Assembly (NCBI GenBank): GCA_014905825.1
Contig: JACGCN010000074.1
Location: 1 to 64,000 of the forward strand
DNA from: Lyophyllum atratum
Taxonomy: Eukaryota > Basidiomycota > Agaricomycetes > Agaricales > Lyophyllaceae
Direction: 5' to 3'
Length of the DNA: 64,000 nucleotides
Numbering within the stretch: position 1 is the first letter of the stretch; the number at the start of each line of letters is the position of its first letter. The notes beneath the pieces are model-generated. The model searched no databases. It worked only from the letters and a program-made list of their open reading frames with translations, and was not told where the DNA came from. Shown here one piece after another: positions 53,640-63,519 of the stretch. Position numbers and translations under genes: made by a program.

Positions 53640-54017
53640 TCAGACGCTGAGCTTCAGAGTCTCGAGATTGAAACCAAGGATTACGCAGGTTGGCTCGAAA
53701 GAAATACAGGAAAGATAACAGGTGCCATCGAGAAGTATTCCAAATAAGCAGCCTGAGCCCACGATGGGAACATTACAACAATTTGGATCGATTAGTTGTC
53801 TGTGAACCGCAGACCCGGACTCGAATATGGTGTGTCTCTTCTGGTCCTTCAAGGTGCGAATATGCTTCGGTATGGGTGGGTGTTTTCTGAGCGTAACAGT
53901 GCGACCGATCAGCGGTCTCTTATTACAGAGCTGATCGTCCTCGCACATGACTAATTGAAGAGGGACAAGTTGTGTTTTCATGAGGTGTGATTCGTTGGAA
54001 TGCGAGTGCAGTCGCAT
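53640..54017 (-). CDS. Hypothetical protein, 125 codons
   Basis: A frame with good composition: LRKHPPIPKHIRTLKDQKRH, TIFESGSAVHRQLIDPNCCN, VPIVGSGCLFGILLDGTCYL. No intron, leader or paralogue is seen. 53400-53640 holds nothing recognisable. Confidence 0.3.
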   Translation of the reverse strand: MRLHSHSNESHLMKTQLVPLQLVMCEDDQLCNKRPLIGRTVTLRKHPPIPKHIRTLKDQKRHTIFESGSAVHRQLIDPNCCNVPIVGSGCLFGILLDGTCYLSCISFEPTCVILGFNLETLKLSV

Positions 54018-54159
54018 GACGCGAGTGACATTTGGCAGTTTCGTTGCGAGTCATTGAGTCGAACACTGTGGATGCAACTGGCAGTCTCGCAACCATCTAC
54101 AAACAATAGAGGTACCACATCTGAATAGTATACCGTCGAGGGTTGGGACGGTGATGTTT

Positions 54160-54590
54160 TGTGCGATTAGTGCGCAAGGAGGGGTCACTGGCCCTGTGCA
54201 AACGTACTGAGGGGGGACAAAAAATCGCGACCCAGACAGGGGTGTTTTCCGTACAGCGCCACATCAGACGTCATGTCCACCACACCATTTTCAGTGTCAT
54301 CACCTACGGTCTAGATGATTACCGCATACGGTGCGAGGGGATTTATCTTCCTCTTCACAGGGTGAAGGGATTTTGAGTGCTGCCAGAATGTTTGCGACAA
54401 GCGCTGCATCCGCGTTTGGCTTTTACGTAACAAGCTCGTCATTATTTATGTTTTCTTGGCAGATTGGGAGATTATCTGATTGATCTTGCAGTCAATCTTC
54501 ATTTACAATCCTTGAACCACCACAAATGTAACAGTAGATCGGTGGTGTGACTGCTTTAGGGCCCAACGTTGAAATTGCCGCTAGGGCTTC
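54160..54590. other. No gene recognised
   Basis: No supported frame or repeat. Confidence 0.35.
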
Positions 54591-54809
54591 CACTGCAGCA
54601 CGCACAAAACAATCAGTGGCAACCATTTCCTCCTACCCCACTGAGTAACAACCATCTTTAATCAATCCACATTTCCGGCCCTTCCTCATCTCCATCTTTC
54701 ATTGATCACTTTATGTGACCCATCTACATTCCAAATTCCCATCACCCACCATCAGCCCTTCGTTGCTCGGGTATGCGAAAAACCTTCCTACCCACTTCTA
54801 CTTTGCAAC

Positions 54810-55690
54810 ATGAAGTCTAATATTTCCAGGTCATACGCGGACCATTCTCGATGAATGGTATGATTGTATCGGCTGTTCTTTCGACGGATGATACAGTGTT
54901 CGGTGATCCGGTGGATACGCAGAATTCTGCCTCTCCACAGCATCTTCGATGTTCTCAAGCAGCACTGTTGGGCTTCCATCCTCTGAGGGACGGCGCATCC
55001 GTAACGATGCCGGTCGATCCACACAGAAATGGCGGCGCCGGCGGCGCCGGCCTACTCAGCTGCGCCCGTATCGGCGCGTAGCCGGGTCTTCGGACTTAAG
55101 AGGATTGGCGGCCTGCTAGGCCGGCGTGAGACGCCGAATAAAAAGTTTTGGACATGTGATGACGGGAAATTGAAATTGTAAGTCTTCAAAGAAACATTAA
55201 AAAAGTGAGGCTGCTCTAACCGAAATGGGTAGGATGTCACCATCTACGGCAATGGTCTCCCGCCCCAATCGCTTCGTCGTCCTCCCACTGGAACTCCGGT
55301 CGGAGCTCAAATCACAGAATCACCTCACACCGCTCTGTCCAACTTTGGCACCAACTGTGGGCTCAACCTTAAATCGAACCTGCGATCCCTGATCCTCAAC
55401 CTCATCGATCCGCCCGTCGACACCCCCTCTGAGGGCCACCTGCGAAGGATCTTCTCGTACCGCGTAAATGTTAGCCTTCAAAGAAAGATTCAAAAAGTGA
55501 GCCTACTCTAACCGAAACGTGTAGGGATGCATCTTTCTATGAAATGAATGAAGAAAACGTTTGTTCGAGGAATTCTGAGGGGGACGACCTCGAGGACGTG
55601 AACGAGGAGGATCTTGAAGATGAGGCCGTGAAAACCTCGGATGAGGAGGAGGATTTTGAGGATCCTCCCAGGGGAGGAAGAGGAGGATGA
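54810..55690 (+). pseudogene. Gene with two homologous introns and acidic tail, frame-broken
   Basis: A CT-rich leader (54600-54809) precedes the frame MNGMIVSAVLSTDDTVFGDP, VDTQNSASPQHLRCSQAALL, then in another frame SARSRVFGLKRIGGLLGRRE. Two 55-bp introns at 55178-55232 and 55470-55524 are homologous (shared CTTCAAAGAAA, CTCTAACCGAAA, GTAG). Between them lies DVTIYGNGLPPQSLRRPPTG, SNLRSLILNLIDPPVDTPSE. After the second comes DASFYEMNEENVCSRNSEGD and an acidic tail to TGA 55688-55690. The phases do not match by one or two bases at each junction, and the second donor reads GTTAGC, so decay is likely. The family is not recognised. Confidence 0.45.
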
Positions 55691-55879
55691 CGCCGAGTTA
55701 ATCTCGGAGGAGAGGATGAAGAGTGTACCGAGAAAGCATCGGTGGAGGACCGGAAGGGAATGCAAGGATTGAGGTAGAGGGGTCGCTCTCTCTACTGAGG
55801 GGGTGACGGATCAGAATTGATAGTAGTCAGAGGAAGCTCAGTTCCTGTTTAAAGGTATCGGTCACTGGGGGCTTGGGCA

Positions 55880-56340
55880 GTGGGAAACAAGAACCGGTAG
55901 ATAGCCGTCAATGAAAGGACAACTCCCATACATTCTCATTAATTCCAGTGAAACTATTCCCGTGCCTTTCCACATCTCGCATCTCATAAAATGTCGGAGG
56001 TTTGTGTTGTCTGCCACTGTCATGACAGAGCTGTTAGACAATATACGATAATGGGGGGATAGATGAGCCAGCGGTGTCGTCAGGTTAGGCTGTTAGTAGC
56101 GGAGAAACCATGACATATCGCTTCGTGCTGGCCTTAGAACCTCAGCCTTTTCAACTCCGTCAATTTCTGTGTGCTCACTTCAGGGATACGACCAAGAGGC
56201 GCTCTCACGATAATTACACTTTGCCTTGCACGTGTCACGTGATACTATGTAGGTGTCGGAGCAGTATGTTTCACAGCTTCGGACGATTGTGTCATGCCAA
56301 GTTGGGGACGAATTCCTTACCTACTTCGTTTCGTTGTTTT
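55880..56340 (+). repeat. Repeat shared with 29060-29410
   Basis: The GTCAATGAAAGGACAACT...CGTGCCTTTCCA and CCATGACATATCGCTTCG blocks match 29070-29160 and 29360-29400. The frame 56110-56352 is unsupported. Confidence 0.45.
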
Positions 56341-56344
56341 TTGA

Positions 56345-57150
56345 CAGCACAATAGTTACAGTCGAGGAAGATATGATGACGCGTACTTCTGCGGTAGTTG
56401 TAGCTGCGGTCTACGTTTGATCGAATTCATGTATCTCACGAATAGAGGGACGGGCACATATTCAACTTCAGAGTCTAGCATCTGCAGAGAATGGTCCGGA
56501 CGATCGTCCCAATACCGCGACACGGACTCCGTGGTTGAGCAGATACTGGCCATGCAGGTACATGGGTTCTTGGCGACATATTATTGAGCTTTCATACCAA
56601 GTAACAAAGGTAGAGGGGACCACTGTCTCAATGTGGCTACAATCTACTAAGATCTTTATCTTCATCTCACGAATGTTGTAACATTTGTCATATTATCACG
56701 AACTTCCGTGTCCCGCGCCACTTCCGTGTGCCGCGTCATGCCAGATCATTCGGCAGCTCGCGATTCTTCCGTTATCAATTCTCACGGAGGTGGTGAGCGT
56801 CGGCGAGCGGCCTCTATCCGAGGCACCCCCGAGCCCTTCTCATCTGCCCTTCTTTTCCTTCTGGCTACGAGACACTGTGCACTACTTCAGACTACCTACT
56901 ACTTTTCTTGACAACATTTAAATGTTTGGTTTCGACTGAAGGATATGATTGAGACCCGCATACAGAATTCGCATTTAGCACTCTTCGTCTGCTCCGTTAG
57001 ATTTTTACTGTTGACGTAATTACTGGTACATGTGTAAACCAAATCTAAAGTGCTCAACACGTTGCATCTTCAGGTACCGCGAGAGCGGTTATGTACACAG
57101 TTGGGACCGATTGAAGGGGATGATCGATAAGTCAAGCCCATCCGTTCTCA
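56345..57150. repeat. Partial repeat D and gene-free sequence
   Basis: 56780-56900 (CACGGAGGTGGTGAGCG block to CACTGTGCACTACTTCA) matches 29510-29610. The remainder shows no gene. Confidence 0.45.
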
Positions 57151-57155
57151 CGCTT

Positions 57156-57512
57156 TCACAGGAATGAGAGCTTGGTGTACCTCATCCATATGTGATAGTA
57201 TTCGTGGACTGGACTGGGGAGCCCCGAAAACGCTGAAAGGAGACGTTTTACTCTCCATGGAAGGAGCACGAAGATTACGTGGTTATGGATGTCGAAACTA
57301 TGTCCATGACATCGAGGGGATATCAATATTGCCTTGATATGAATGTCGCCGGATGCTTTTAGTGCAGCTGTACTATGATTCAGTCTTCCCAGTCGACTGC
57401 ACTCCGTAGTGTCAGGCTGCCGACTTACAAGTGAAATAGATCGGCCGTCACCCACACCCAGACATACGGTATCCTGGATAACTTTAGTCTCTTCCCCTCC
57501 GTGGCTCGCCAC
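57156..57512 (-). CDS. Hypothetical protein, 118 codons, weak
   Basis: A frame starting at GTG 57512 (ASHGGEETKVIQDTVCLGVG, SISLVSRQPDTTECSRLGRL...). A similar SHGGxET segment is at 26676. The lack of an ATG and its position beside an element end make it doubtful. Confidence 0.25.
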   Translation of the reverse strand: MASHGGEETKVIQDTVCLGVGDGRSISLVSRQPDTTECSRLGRLNHSTAALKASGDIHIKAILISPRCHGHSFDIHNHVIFVLLPWRVKRLLSAFSGLPSPVHEYYHIWMRYTKLSFL

Positions 57513-57527
57513 AGATTGGGCTGGGCT

Positions 57528-57840
57528 GGAATATGTAGAACACTGCCTGGCTACGACTCATCCTACTCTGATTATAATGTATTGTGTCTCGACGAGCATA
57601 AAAGATCACAAAGTCATTGGGTATGCAGATATCTGCGATAAAATTGAAAATAAGAAAACCACAGCACCCTCAGCGGTCTGTTCCTCGTTCGTACCATCCT
57701 CCTTCACATCCGTGCCATCCTCCTCCCCTTCCTGCGTTCCATATTCCTGATCTGGATCCTCCTCTTGCTCCTCCGAGTATTTCTCGGAGGAGTATCCTTC
57801 TTCTCACTTTGGTGATGTTTCTAGACTGAGCTTTTCCTTA
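57528..57840 (-). pseudogene. Orphan element end, T tail and acidic C-terminus
   Basis: The element end GGAATATGTAGAACACTGC (57528-57546) is followed by T (about 57590-57660). A minus-strand acidic frame reads YSSEKYSEEQEEDPDQEYGT, QEGEEDGTDVKEDGTNEEQT. The rest of the gene is missing upstream. A perfect palindrome of 20-plus bases centred near 57780 overlaps this frame. 57850-58070 holds nothing recognisable. Confidence 0.45.
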
Positions 57841-58069
57841 TGCGATTCTTGTCGACCTATGGGTTTTCTACTTTACTTGTACCAGTATTAGGAGTCGTCT
57901 GAAATCGACTGTTGTCCGATCTTTCCGACATTACCCATCCACTAGGCGCTCGTTGTAGCACACACCTCCGGCTGGAGGAGATGAATGTACTCTAGTGTCG
58001 TCCATTGGTTAAGTCACACTGGGTACCCGCCGGACAGCACTATTAGATTGGCGCGCTACGAACGTATTA

Positions 58070-58155
58070 TGACTAATGTGTCACGATGAGCCCATGCGGT
58101 TACAAAGTGCTTAGCAGTGCACCTATTTGCGATATACGTGAAGGGGGCCAAACTA
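58070..58155 (-). repeat. Tail module T of the 58 kb gene
   Basis: A diverged T core (GTTACAAAGTGC...CACCTATTTGCGATA) lies downstream of the acidic ORF that ends at 58245. Confidence 0.45.
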
Positions 58156-58244
58156 CATGCTCCCTGGGCAACCTCCTCCTCCTCCACATCCTCGCGGTCC
58201 TACTCTCTTTCCCTCTCTGCCTAGTCCTCCTCTTCTATATCCTC

Positions 58245-58799
58245 TTATATTTCGGCGTGTGAGGCGTCGTCGTCTTGGGCTGCCTCCCAGTTGTCCTGGG
58301 TGGAGCCTTCGGAGGAGATGGATTCTTTGTTCGAGTTATCTTTGGGGGAGTATGCTTGGGCTGACGCATCGTTCCCGTCTTTGTTTTCTTTGTTAATCTC
58401 GTTATGGACCCCGATCTTCATATCGGTGTTCAACTCTTCCTCGCTGATTTCCTCAGATGAGTATTCTTCGCAATAGTCTTCCTCCTCATCTCGCTTGTCT
58501 CCCATCCAGTGTTTCTCCCCTTTCTCGTCGCCCCTCTTGTTGTTCTTATGTCGCCGCATTTCATAAATGGCCGTCGGGACTCTTCTTGATAGCTAAAATG
58601 GCAGCGAGAAGGCCAGGAAGCTGACGTTCAGCGGGTCGATCTAGCACGTAATGTTCACCTGTGGGGCCTTGTTCGTTGGTGAGGTGACGATGGGATGTGA
58701 TTGGCCGGCGTGGAGACGAAATGATATAGGTTGCGGCAACAGTTTCCAGGATGTGGATAGATTGTTATGGTGGGTTACAAGGGTTTTCGTTGAGTTCAT
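58245..58799 (-). CDS. Two-exon protein with acidic tail, 162 aa
   Basis: Exon 1 is 58799-58659 (MNSTKTLVTHHNNLSTSWKL...PTNKAPQ), the intron is 58593-58658 (66 bp, GTGAAC, CGCTGAAC, TTTTAG) and exon 2 is 58592-58245 (LSRRVPTAIYEMRRHKNNKR, GDEKGEKHWMGDKRDEEEDY, and a long Glu/Asp/Ser/Asn-rich tail). Splicing is in phase 0 and the frame is intact, unlike most relatives. It sits behind a CT-rich leader with a truncated Q block (58960-58990). The first exon is a paralogue of the 5' part of the gene at 27073. The basic middle and acidic tail suggest a nuclear or histone-interacting type of protein, by composition only. Confidence 0.55.
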
Positions 58800-59237
58800 C
58801 GGTGGGGGGTCATTGTCTAGTTGACGCTGAGATAGGATGGAGGGGGAGGGGGAGAGGGGAAGTCGATAGGGGACGAGAACTGTAGTACGAGCAGAAGGTG
58901 GAGAGAGCAAGTTTCTGACTGGATAGTCATAAGGGGCAAAGAGTGAGGAAGATAGGGACGCGAAACACTGCGGGTAAAACATCGGCATGGACCGGAATGG
59001 AGTTTACTATGTAGAACACTGCTAGGCTAGGAGCTAAATATCAATCATATCTCACGACGAGCTAGAAAGGATACACAGTCATTTTAGATGCATTTATCCG
59101 CGATACAAGTGAAAACAACAACAACATCTCATTCCCCACGTCAAACAGTGCTCCCAGCTATGCTTCGATAGCTTCTTCAAAATGCAAGTACACAAAAATA
59201 AACCCTTCATCGGCGCCTTGAAAGTAGGCAGGAAACA

Positions 59238-60110
59238 TCACAAGTCATCGCGATCAAACCTCTTTAGCTTCCTCCTAGTCCTCCTCTCCCGCTTCCCCTT
59301 TCTATCTGCCCTCTTCTCTCCGTCGTCCTTTGCCCCTTTCTCTGCCATCTTCAATCTCCTCATCGCCCGGTAGTCCTCCTGGGCCTTCTCGACGATCTGC
59401 TTGGCCACCTGCCTGGCCTCAGATATCTCCTTCAGCTTCTCCTCCGCTTCTTTTTCAAAGACCAGGTCAACAGCTGCGTCCATTGAGCCAAGCTGCTGAC
59501 CGCGGCTGATAGTCATGGATGCCTTAGCCAGACCCATCGCGACGTCCCCCTCCCCCTCCACCGCTATGTGGACGTCAACCATCTTCTTGAGCATGGTTGC
59601 CTCAATGTCCTCCATCTCTACATGGACGTCCAATAACTTCATTTCGCTGTCGGTGTGGGCCAGCTAACGGCGCGGATGTCAGTAATGGGGCCTTCGCAAG
59701 GGGAGTCAGATAGGCAAACTTACGACCCGCATCACCTCCTCATCGTCGTAGTATAGCTGTTCCTCAACGTTGGCGCTCACGAATCTTCCACCACGCGTGA
59801 CCCTGCCGACGCTAGAGTTGGCTGTGGAGGCAGCGGGAACTGTGCGGGCGCCACTGATCCTGTGTCCCTGTGTTGCCAGGAGGGAGAACGTGCTCCCGCG
59901 CGAAGATCTGCTGCTTCTTGACGGACGCCTCTTTCTCCGAATCACGGCGCTGCAGCTGCTTCTGGTCGTATGGTTGCTTTGGTGATCGGGAGAAGGGACG
60001 CGGCGAGAATCCAGATGTTGTGTCTCGTGGAGCGGGGCCGGACCATCGTAGATTTTGGCGTTGATGTGGTCGATCGGCAAAGTGAGGAGGAGGTGAGCCT
60101 GGAGAGCCAA
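59238..60110 (-). pseudogene. Two-exon coiled-coil protein gene, probably frameshifted
   Basis: Exon 1 ends ...RGGRFVSANVEEQLYYDDEE VMRV at 59724. The intron is 59664-59723 (60 bp, GTAAGT, ACTGAC, GTTAG). Exon 2 (59663-59238) continues LAHTDSEMKLLDVHVEMEDI and a long charged helix (EAEEKLKEISEARQVAKQIV, EKAQEDYRAMRRLKMAEKGA) with a basic end. The 3' two-thirds are intact. In exon 1 the best frame changes near 59880 (PKQPYDQKQLQRRDSEKEAS before, LATQGHRISGARTVPAASTA after), so one indel is likely. The ORF 60110-59706 through that point gives an alternative start. The body is unlike those of the other P/T elements. Confidence 0.5.
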
Positions 60111-60187
60111 GGCATAGAGGTAGAGGTGGAGTTAACGGAATCGGCACTCTGGACCTAGGAGAGGGTTCTCTCGGGAGAAAAGCCGTT

Positions 60188-60868
60188 TTATCCCGTTGAT
60201 GGCATGGCTCTGGGGAGGAGGCGAGAATGGTAGCGGTGGCTATTGCATCTGTTGGTTGGATGCTGCTCGTGGCGGGGTTGCAGGTTTACAGTTCGAAGGT
60301 TCACGAGGTAGAAGGGTATTGTACGATAGATCGTTTGCAGGGAGTCGGGTGGGACGGGGGGGGGGGATAATGGATAGGAATGAGAATGGGATGGTATGAA
60401 GAAGGGGTAGTAGATCGATGTGTGAATCTGCAAAGGCGGAGCGTTTTCTACGAAGCAGAAGAGAGGCGGCGAAGAGGATTGTGGAGAATGGCGGAAGTGG
60501 GAAGGGGGATGGAGAAAAAGGAAATTGATGATGCAGTTGCGAGGGCACACGAATGGGAGGATGTGATCGTGAAAATAGGATTTGTCAAATGCAGAAGAAT
60601 AAAACAATACAAGAGTAAACAAGAAAAACTTGATGTAGCGAGAAAGAACATAACAAGAGAAGCGCAGGGCGGCCCCCTTATATAAGAGTGGGTGGCGTAA
60701 ACACAATTTGTGGCCGACCGCGTCAGGCCGGCTAGACGACAATGTCAACACACAAAAGCAATCACAATAAACATAATGTTTGGAAACATGTCCGTGAAAG
60801 TCCATCCGCGGAAATAGAGAACTGTACTCATATCTGACCAGGCCCGGTCGTATCCCAACAGGTCCCAA
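60188..60868 (-). pseudogene. Family leader and N-terminal segment fused to P module
   Basis: Reads RYIKFFLFTLVLFYSSAFDK, then PPSHFRHSPQSSSPPLFCFV and TIYRTIPFYLVNLRTVNLQP, collinear with 12772, 16090, 22680 and 39880. It stops after about 40 more residues; then the unrelated coiled-coil body begins. Confidence 0.45.
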
Positions 60869-61149
60869 TCATGTCTAGCAATCGGGACGAGCCGTCCCAT
60901 ACTGGCAGATACTGGTTTCTGTCGGGTCGCACCGTTGGCCAGACAGGTGGCGGCCCTCTGGAGGACCCCGAACATACGAAGTCTTACTCTACCCATCATG
61001 TCCCTCTTTAGGAAGAAAGAACAGAGACACAGAAATGGGGGAAAAGAACCCCTGCGGCTACCGACTCACGAGGTGCTCGGCACCGAATCGCCGGAGCTGT
61101 GTTTCTGGGGGTTGTCCTGGTTCAGAAAAAGCTTCAGTTAGTTTCGCCT

Positions 61150-61370
61150 GCAGCCTATCACCACTATCGTGACGCCCGAGCGGTGTTGCTGTCTTCGAGG
61201 CTCACTGTCGCCGAGTCTGACTGTGGTCGAGGCTTAAAGTGGCCGAGGCACGCTGTCGTCGAGGCTTACAGTCGTCGAGGTTCACAGTCATCGAGACTCA
61301 CAGTTGACGAGGCACGCTATTGCCGAGGCACGCTGTCGTCGAGGCACGCTGTCGTCGAGGCTTGAAACGT
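61150..61370. repeat. Minisatellite, about 18-bp unit
   Basis: About twelve units like CACGCTGTCGTCGAGG. It appears to have expanded from the codons of the SSLDDS peptide in the element's 5' part. Related to 1530-1790. Confidence 0.8.
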
Positions 61371-61789
61371 CACAAAACCCCCGAGCAATGACGTGTGACG
61401 TGGTGGCGGAGCACACGGGACCAGTTTCGTACAGATTCCAGGCAGGTTGTACGGGACCCGTGCAGTCCAGTTTCACCCATCCTTCTGGAGGGCGAGGTAA
61501 ACTTAGTCCGTCATGTCCGTCATTTTGCGAGAAACAATTTTCCTGATGCCATCTCTCTCGCTCTCTGGTTTTTCATGCCGACATACACCACTGTTTCCAC
61601 CGCATTGACGTGACTCTAGTGCGTCCCGTCCGAACATATTCGTAGGTACTCTATATACGTTCATGAAACAACCTCACCAGGCATTGGATAAGAGGAGTAC
61701 AGTCCCGCCCAAGGGTCGGTAAAGAGGGGGCTTTGCTGGATTTTATGAAAACATAGCTGGTGTTCAGCCTACTCTGAATATCACGTCGC

Positions 61790-62175
61790 GAGGAGCTTGA
61801 AAGGATACAAAAGCATTGAGGATTTAGATATTTGCGATAAAATTGAAAAAAAGAAATCTGCAGTCTTCCAAGGGCTGTGATTGTTGTTTCGTCGAGCAAT
61901 CGTGAACTGTTTTCTGATGAACACCGCCGTAGCATCGCCGAGAAGCGGAGTTCTTACATTTCCGATTCAGTAAATTCCGCCCTGCACCTAGATCCGTCCA
62001 TGCAAAATAAAAGTTTAATTTTGAGAAATGCCCACTGTTGTGCGGTGTCGCAGGGGGTAATACAACTCCTCCCGCCCTAAGCCGCCTCCACCACCACTTT
62101 CTCCGCGTTCTTTTTCCCTTCCCCTTCAACCTGTTCCGTCAGCCCATCCTCGTTTTCGCCACTTCAGTCAAGCGG
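61790..62175 (-). pseudogene. T tail and orphan acidic C-terminus
   Basis: The T core is at 61800-61865. At 62170-62085 a minus-strand frame reads SGENEDGLTEQVEGEGKKNA and EKVVVEAA stop, an acidic tail of the family type. It may be the last exon of the gene at 62455-63000. The sequence at 61450-61790 holds another T-like remnant only. Confidence 0.4.
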
Positions 62176-62179
62176 ATCT

Positions 62180-62450
62180 GAGCGAACGAGTGAGAGAAAG
62201 GCGGAGATGTGATTGCGAGATGCCGAAAAAAAGAGCGGACAACAGAGAAGCGTTTAAGGAGATGTAACAGCCCAAGTCCCAAGATATCCGTCCGTTTCTC
62301 AAGAAGTCCGTTCGTTCCACAATATCCGTCCGTCCCATCCTATCCTTCCGTTCCCATCTTATCCGTCGGTTCCCAACTCGGTCTGTTCATCCCCAAAGAC
62401 ATTAGACCAGATCACTGACACATGTTTCCCCCCATCCCCTGGACGGCCAC
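62180..62450. repeat. Short TATCCGTCCGTTCC repeats
   Basis: 62280-62390 has several degenerate copies of TATCCGTCCGTTCC. No gene. Confidence 0.45.
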
Positions 62451-62454
62451 CAAC

Positions 62455-63000
62455 TCATGGCCGGCAGAGACGTCGGATCACGATGTCCCGACCGCCAACT
62501 GGATGGAAGCCGTGGTTGCATTGGTAACACACTTTCTCTTTGTGCTGACCGGTGCATTCGTGGGACATTTCCACCGCCGCCTGGGCGGCGGTTGCTTCAT
62601 CGACCACCGCCCAGACGCAGGCCGCAGTGGTACCCACCGCCTGAGCACAGGCTGGGGCATCAATCGCGGCGTGGACAGAAGCAGCTGCATTAACTGAGGC
62701 CCGAGTAGCAACCGCTCCATTGTGGATGGCATCCTTAATCGTCAACATGGTGGCGAGTTTGGCCTACAAGGGCAATATGTCGAGGTAAAACCGGTCTGTG
62801 ACGGCCACCAATAGTTTGGTGGAGTTGGTTCGGGTGACAGCCACCGTCAATACTTTCATAAATGTAGCTCGGGTGTGCCGGACACCACCAATCGGGTGAT
62901 GGAGGTGTCGGAGGGTGCTCGTTTTGCGAGCGGCCCTGAGATAGGAGTCGCCGACGTAGGGTCGCGGATAATAGCGAAGGCGATATTACCCGTTGATGTT
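62455..63000 (-). pseudogene. Decayed helical protein gene with Cys/His end
   Basis: One minus-strand frame runs about 178 codons: YRLRYYPRPYVGDSYLRAAR, KTSTLRHLHHPIGGVRHTRA, TNSTKLLVAVTDRFYLDILP L, stop TAG (62766-62764), AKLATMLTIKDAIHNGAVAT, Ala-rich helices, then HECTGQHKEKVCYQCNHGFH. The TAG is one C-to-T from CAG and the frame continues smoothly. The C-terminal Cys/His set (HxC...CxxC...H) might bind zinc but is not a recognised finger. It is related to the units at 11190-11850. Confidence 0.5.
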
Positions 63001-63009
63001 TGCAGAATG

Positions 63010-63510
63010 TGGTGTTGGGTCAGTGGATAGGAGTATGTCCCTGGAGGAGATTCTGAAAGGACGTTGATAGTGGAATACCACTGTAGGAAGAAGGTGTTTT
63101 GATCGAAAGGATGATGGTGGTGGTGTAGGAAGTAGGGAAAGGCAAGGAGAGGATGCTGATGTTGAAGTAGGATGGAGGAGAGGGGAGAAACAGAGGATGC
63201 TGATGGTGGGGAGGGTAGAGGAGGGAGGCATAGAAAGGAGGGTATCGTGGGAAACTGACGAATAGAGGAGTATTACATCTGGATTATCGCCAGTCTTCTG
63301 CAGCGGCAGAGAGTCCTCTGTATATACATCTGCTATTTGAATGGCCTCCAGGCTCGTCCTATCGGCGGGCTGCTCGTAGACGCCATCACGCTCAGGGCAC
63401 CAGACGCCTAAGATCCGGTCACCAGTCGTCCGGCAACAGATATGACTCGGACAAGCTCCGGCGCCACCTCCGACGCCACAACTCCACGCGCAATCGGACG
63501 TCTGCACCTG
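63010..63510 (-). promoter_or_regulatory. CT-rich leader and 5' flank, part of repeat D
   Basis: On minus: the CTCTGCCGCTGCAGAAGACT block (about 63295-63315; compare 30235), then a CT-rich leader (63040-63250) into the pseudogene. It is the same kind of leader as for the other families. Confidence 0.5.
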
Positions 63511-63519
63511 ACAGAAACT

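Larger units (their letters stand above)
59005..61440 (-). mobile_element. P/T cassette element 6
   Basis: The left end is TACTATGTAGAACACTGC (59005-59022). Next come T (59040-59230), a coiled-coil body (59238-60110), leader and body start (60188-60680), a P module with TATATAAG near 60679-60690, then a minisatellite (61150-61370) and the peptide TTSHVIARGFCDVSSLDDS (61340-61420). The right end, read inward on minus, is TGGAATCTGTACGAAACTGG (61421-61440). Both ends are thus present in inverted orientation, over about 2.4 kb. Confidence 0.5.

Noticed and set aside
55508..55765. 85-codon hydrophobic minus-strand ORF
   Set aside because: Reverse complement of the acidic tail of the plus-strand gene; acidic GAG/GAT codons read as Leu/Ile on the other strand.
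59812..60147. Separate 111-codon minus-strand gene
   Set aside because: It is the other half of the frameshifted exon 1 of the coiled-coil gene, not an independent gene.
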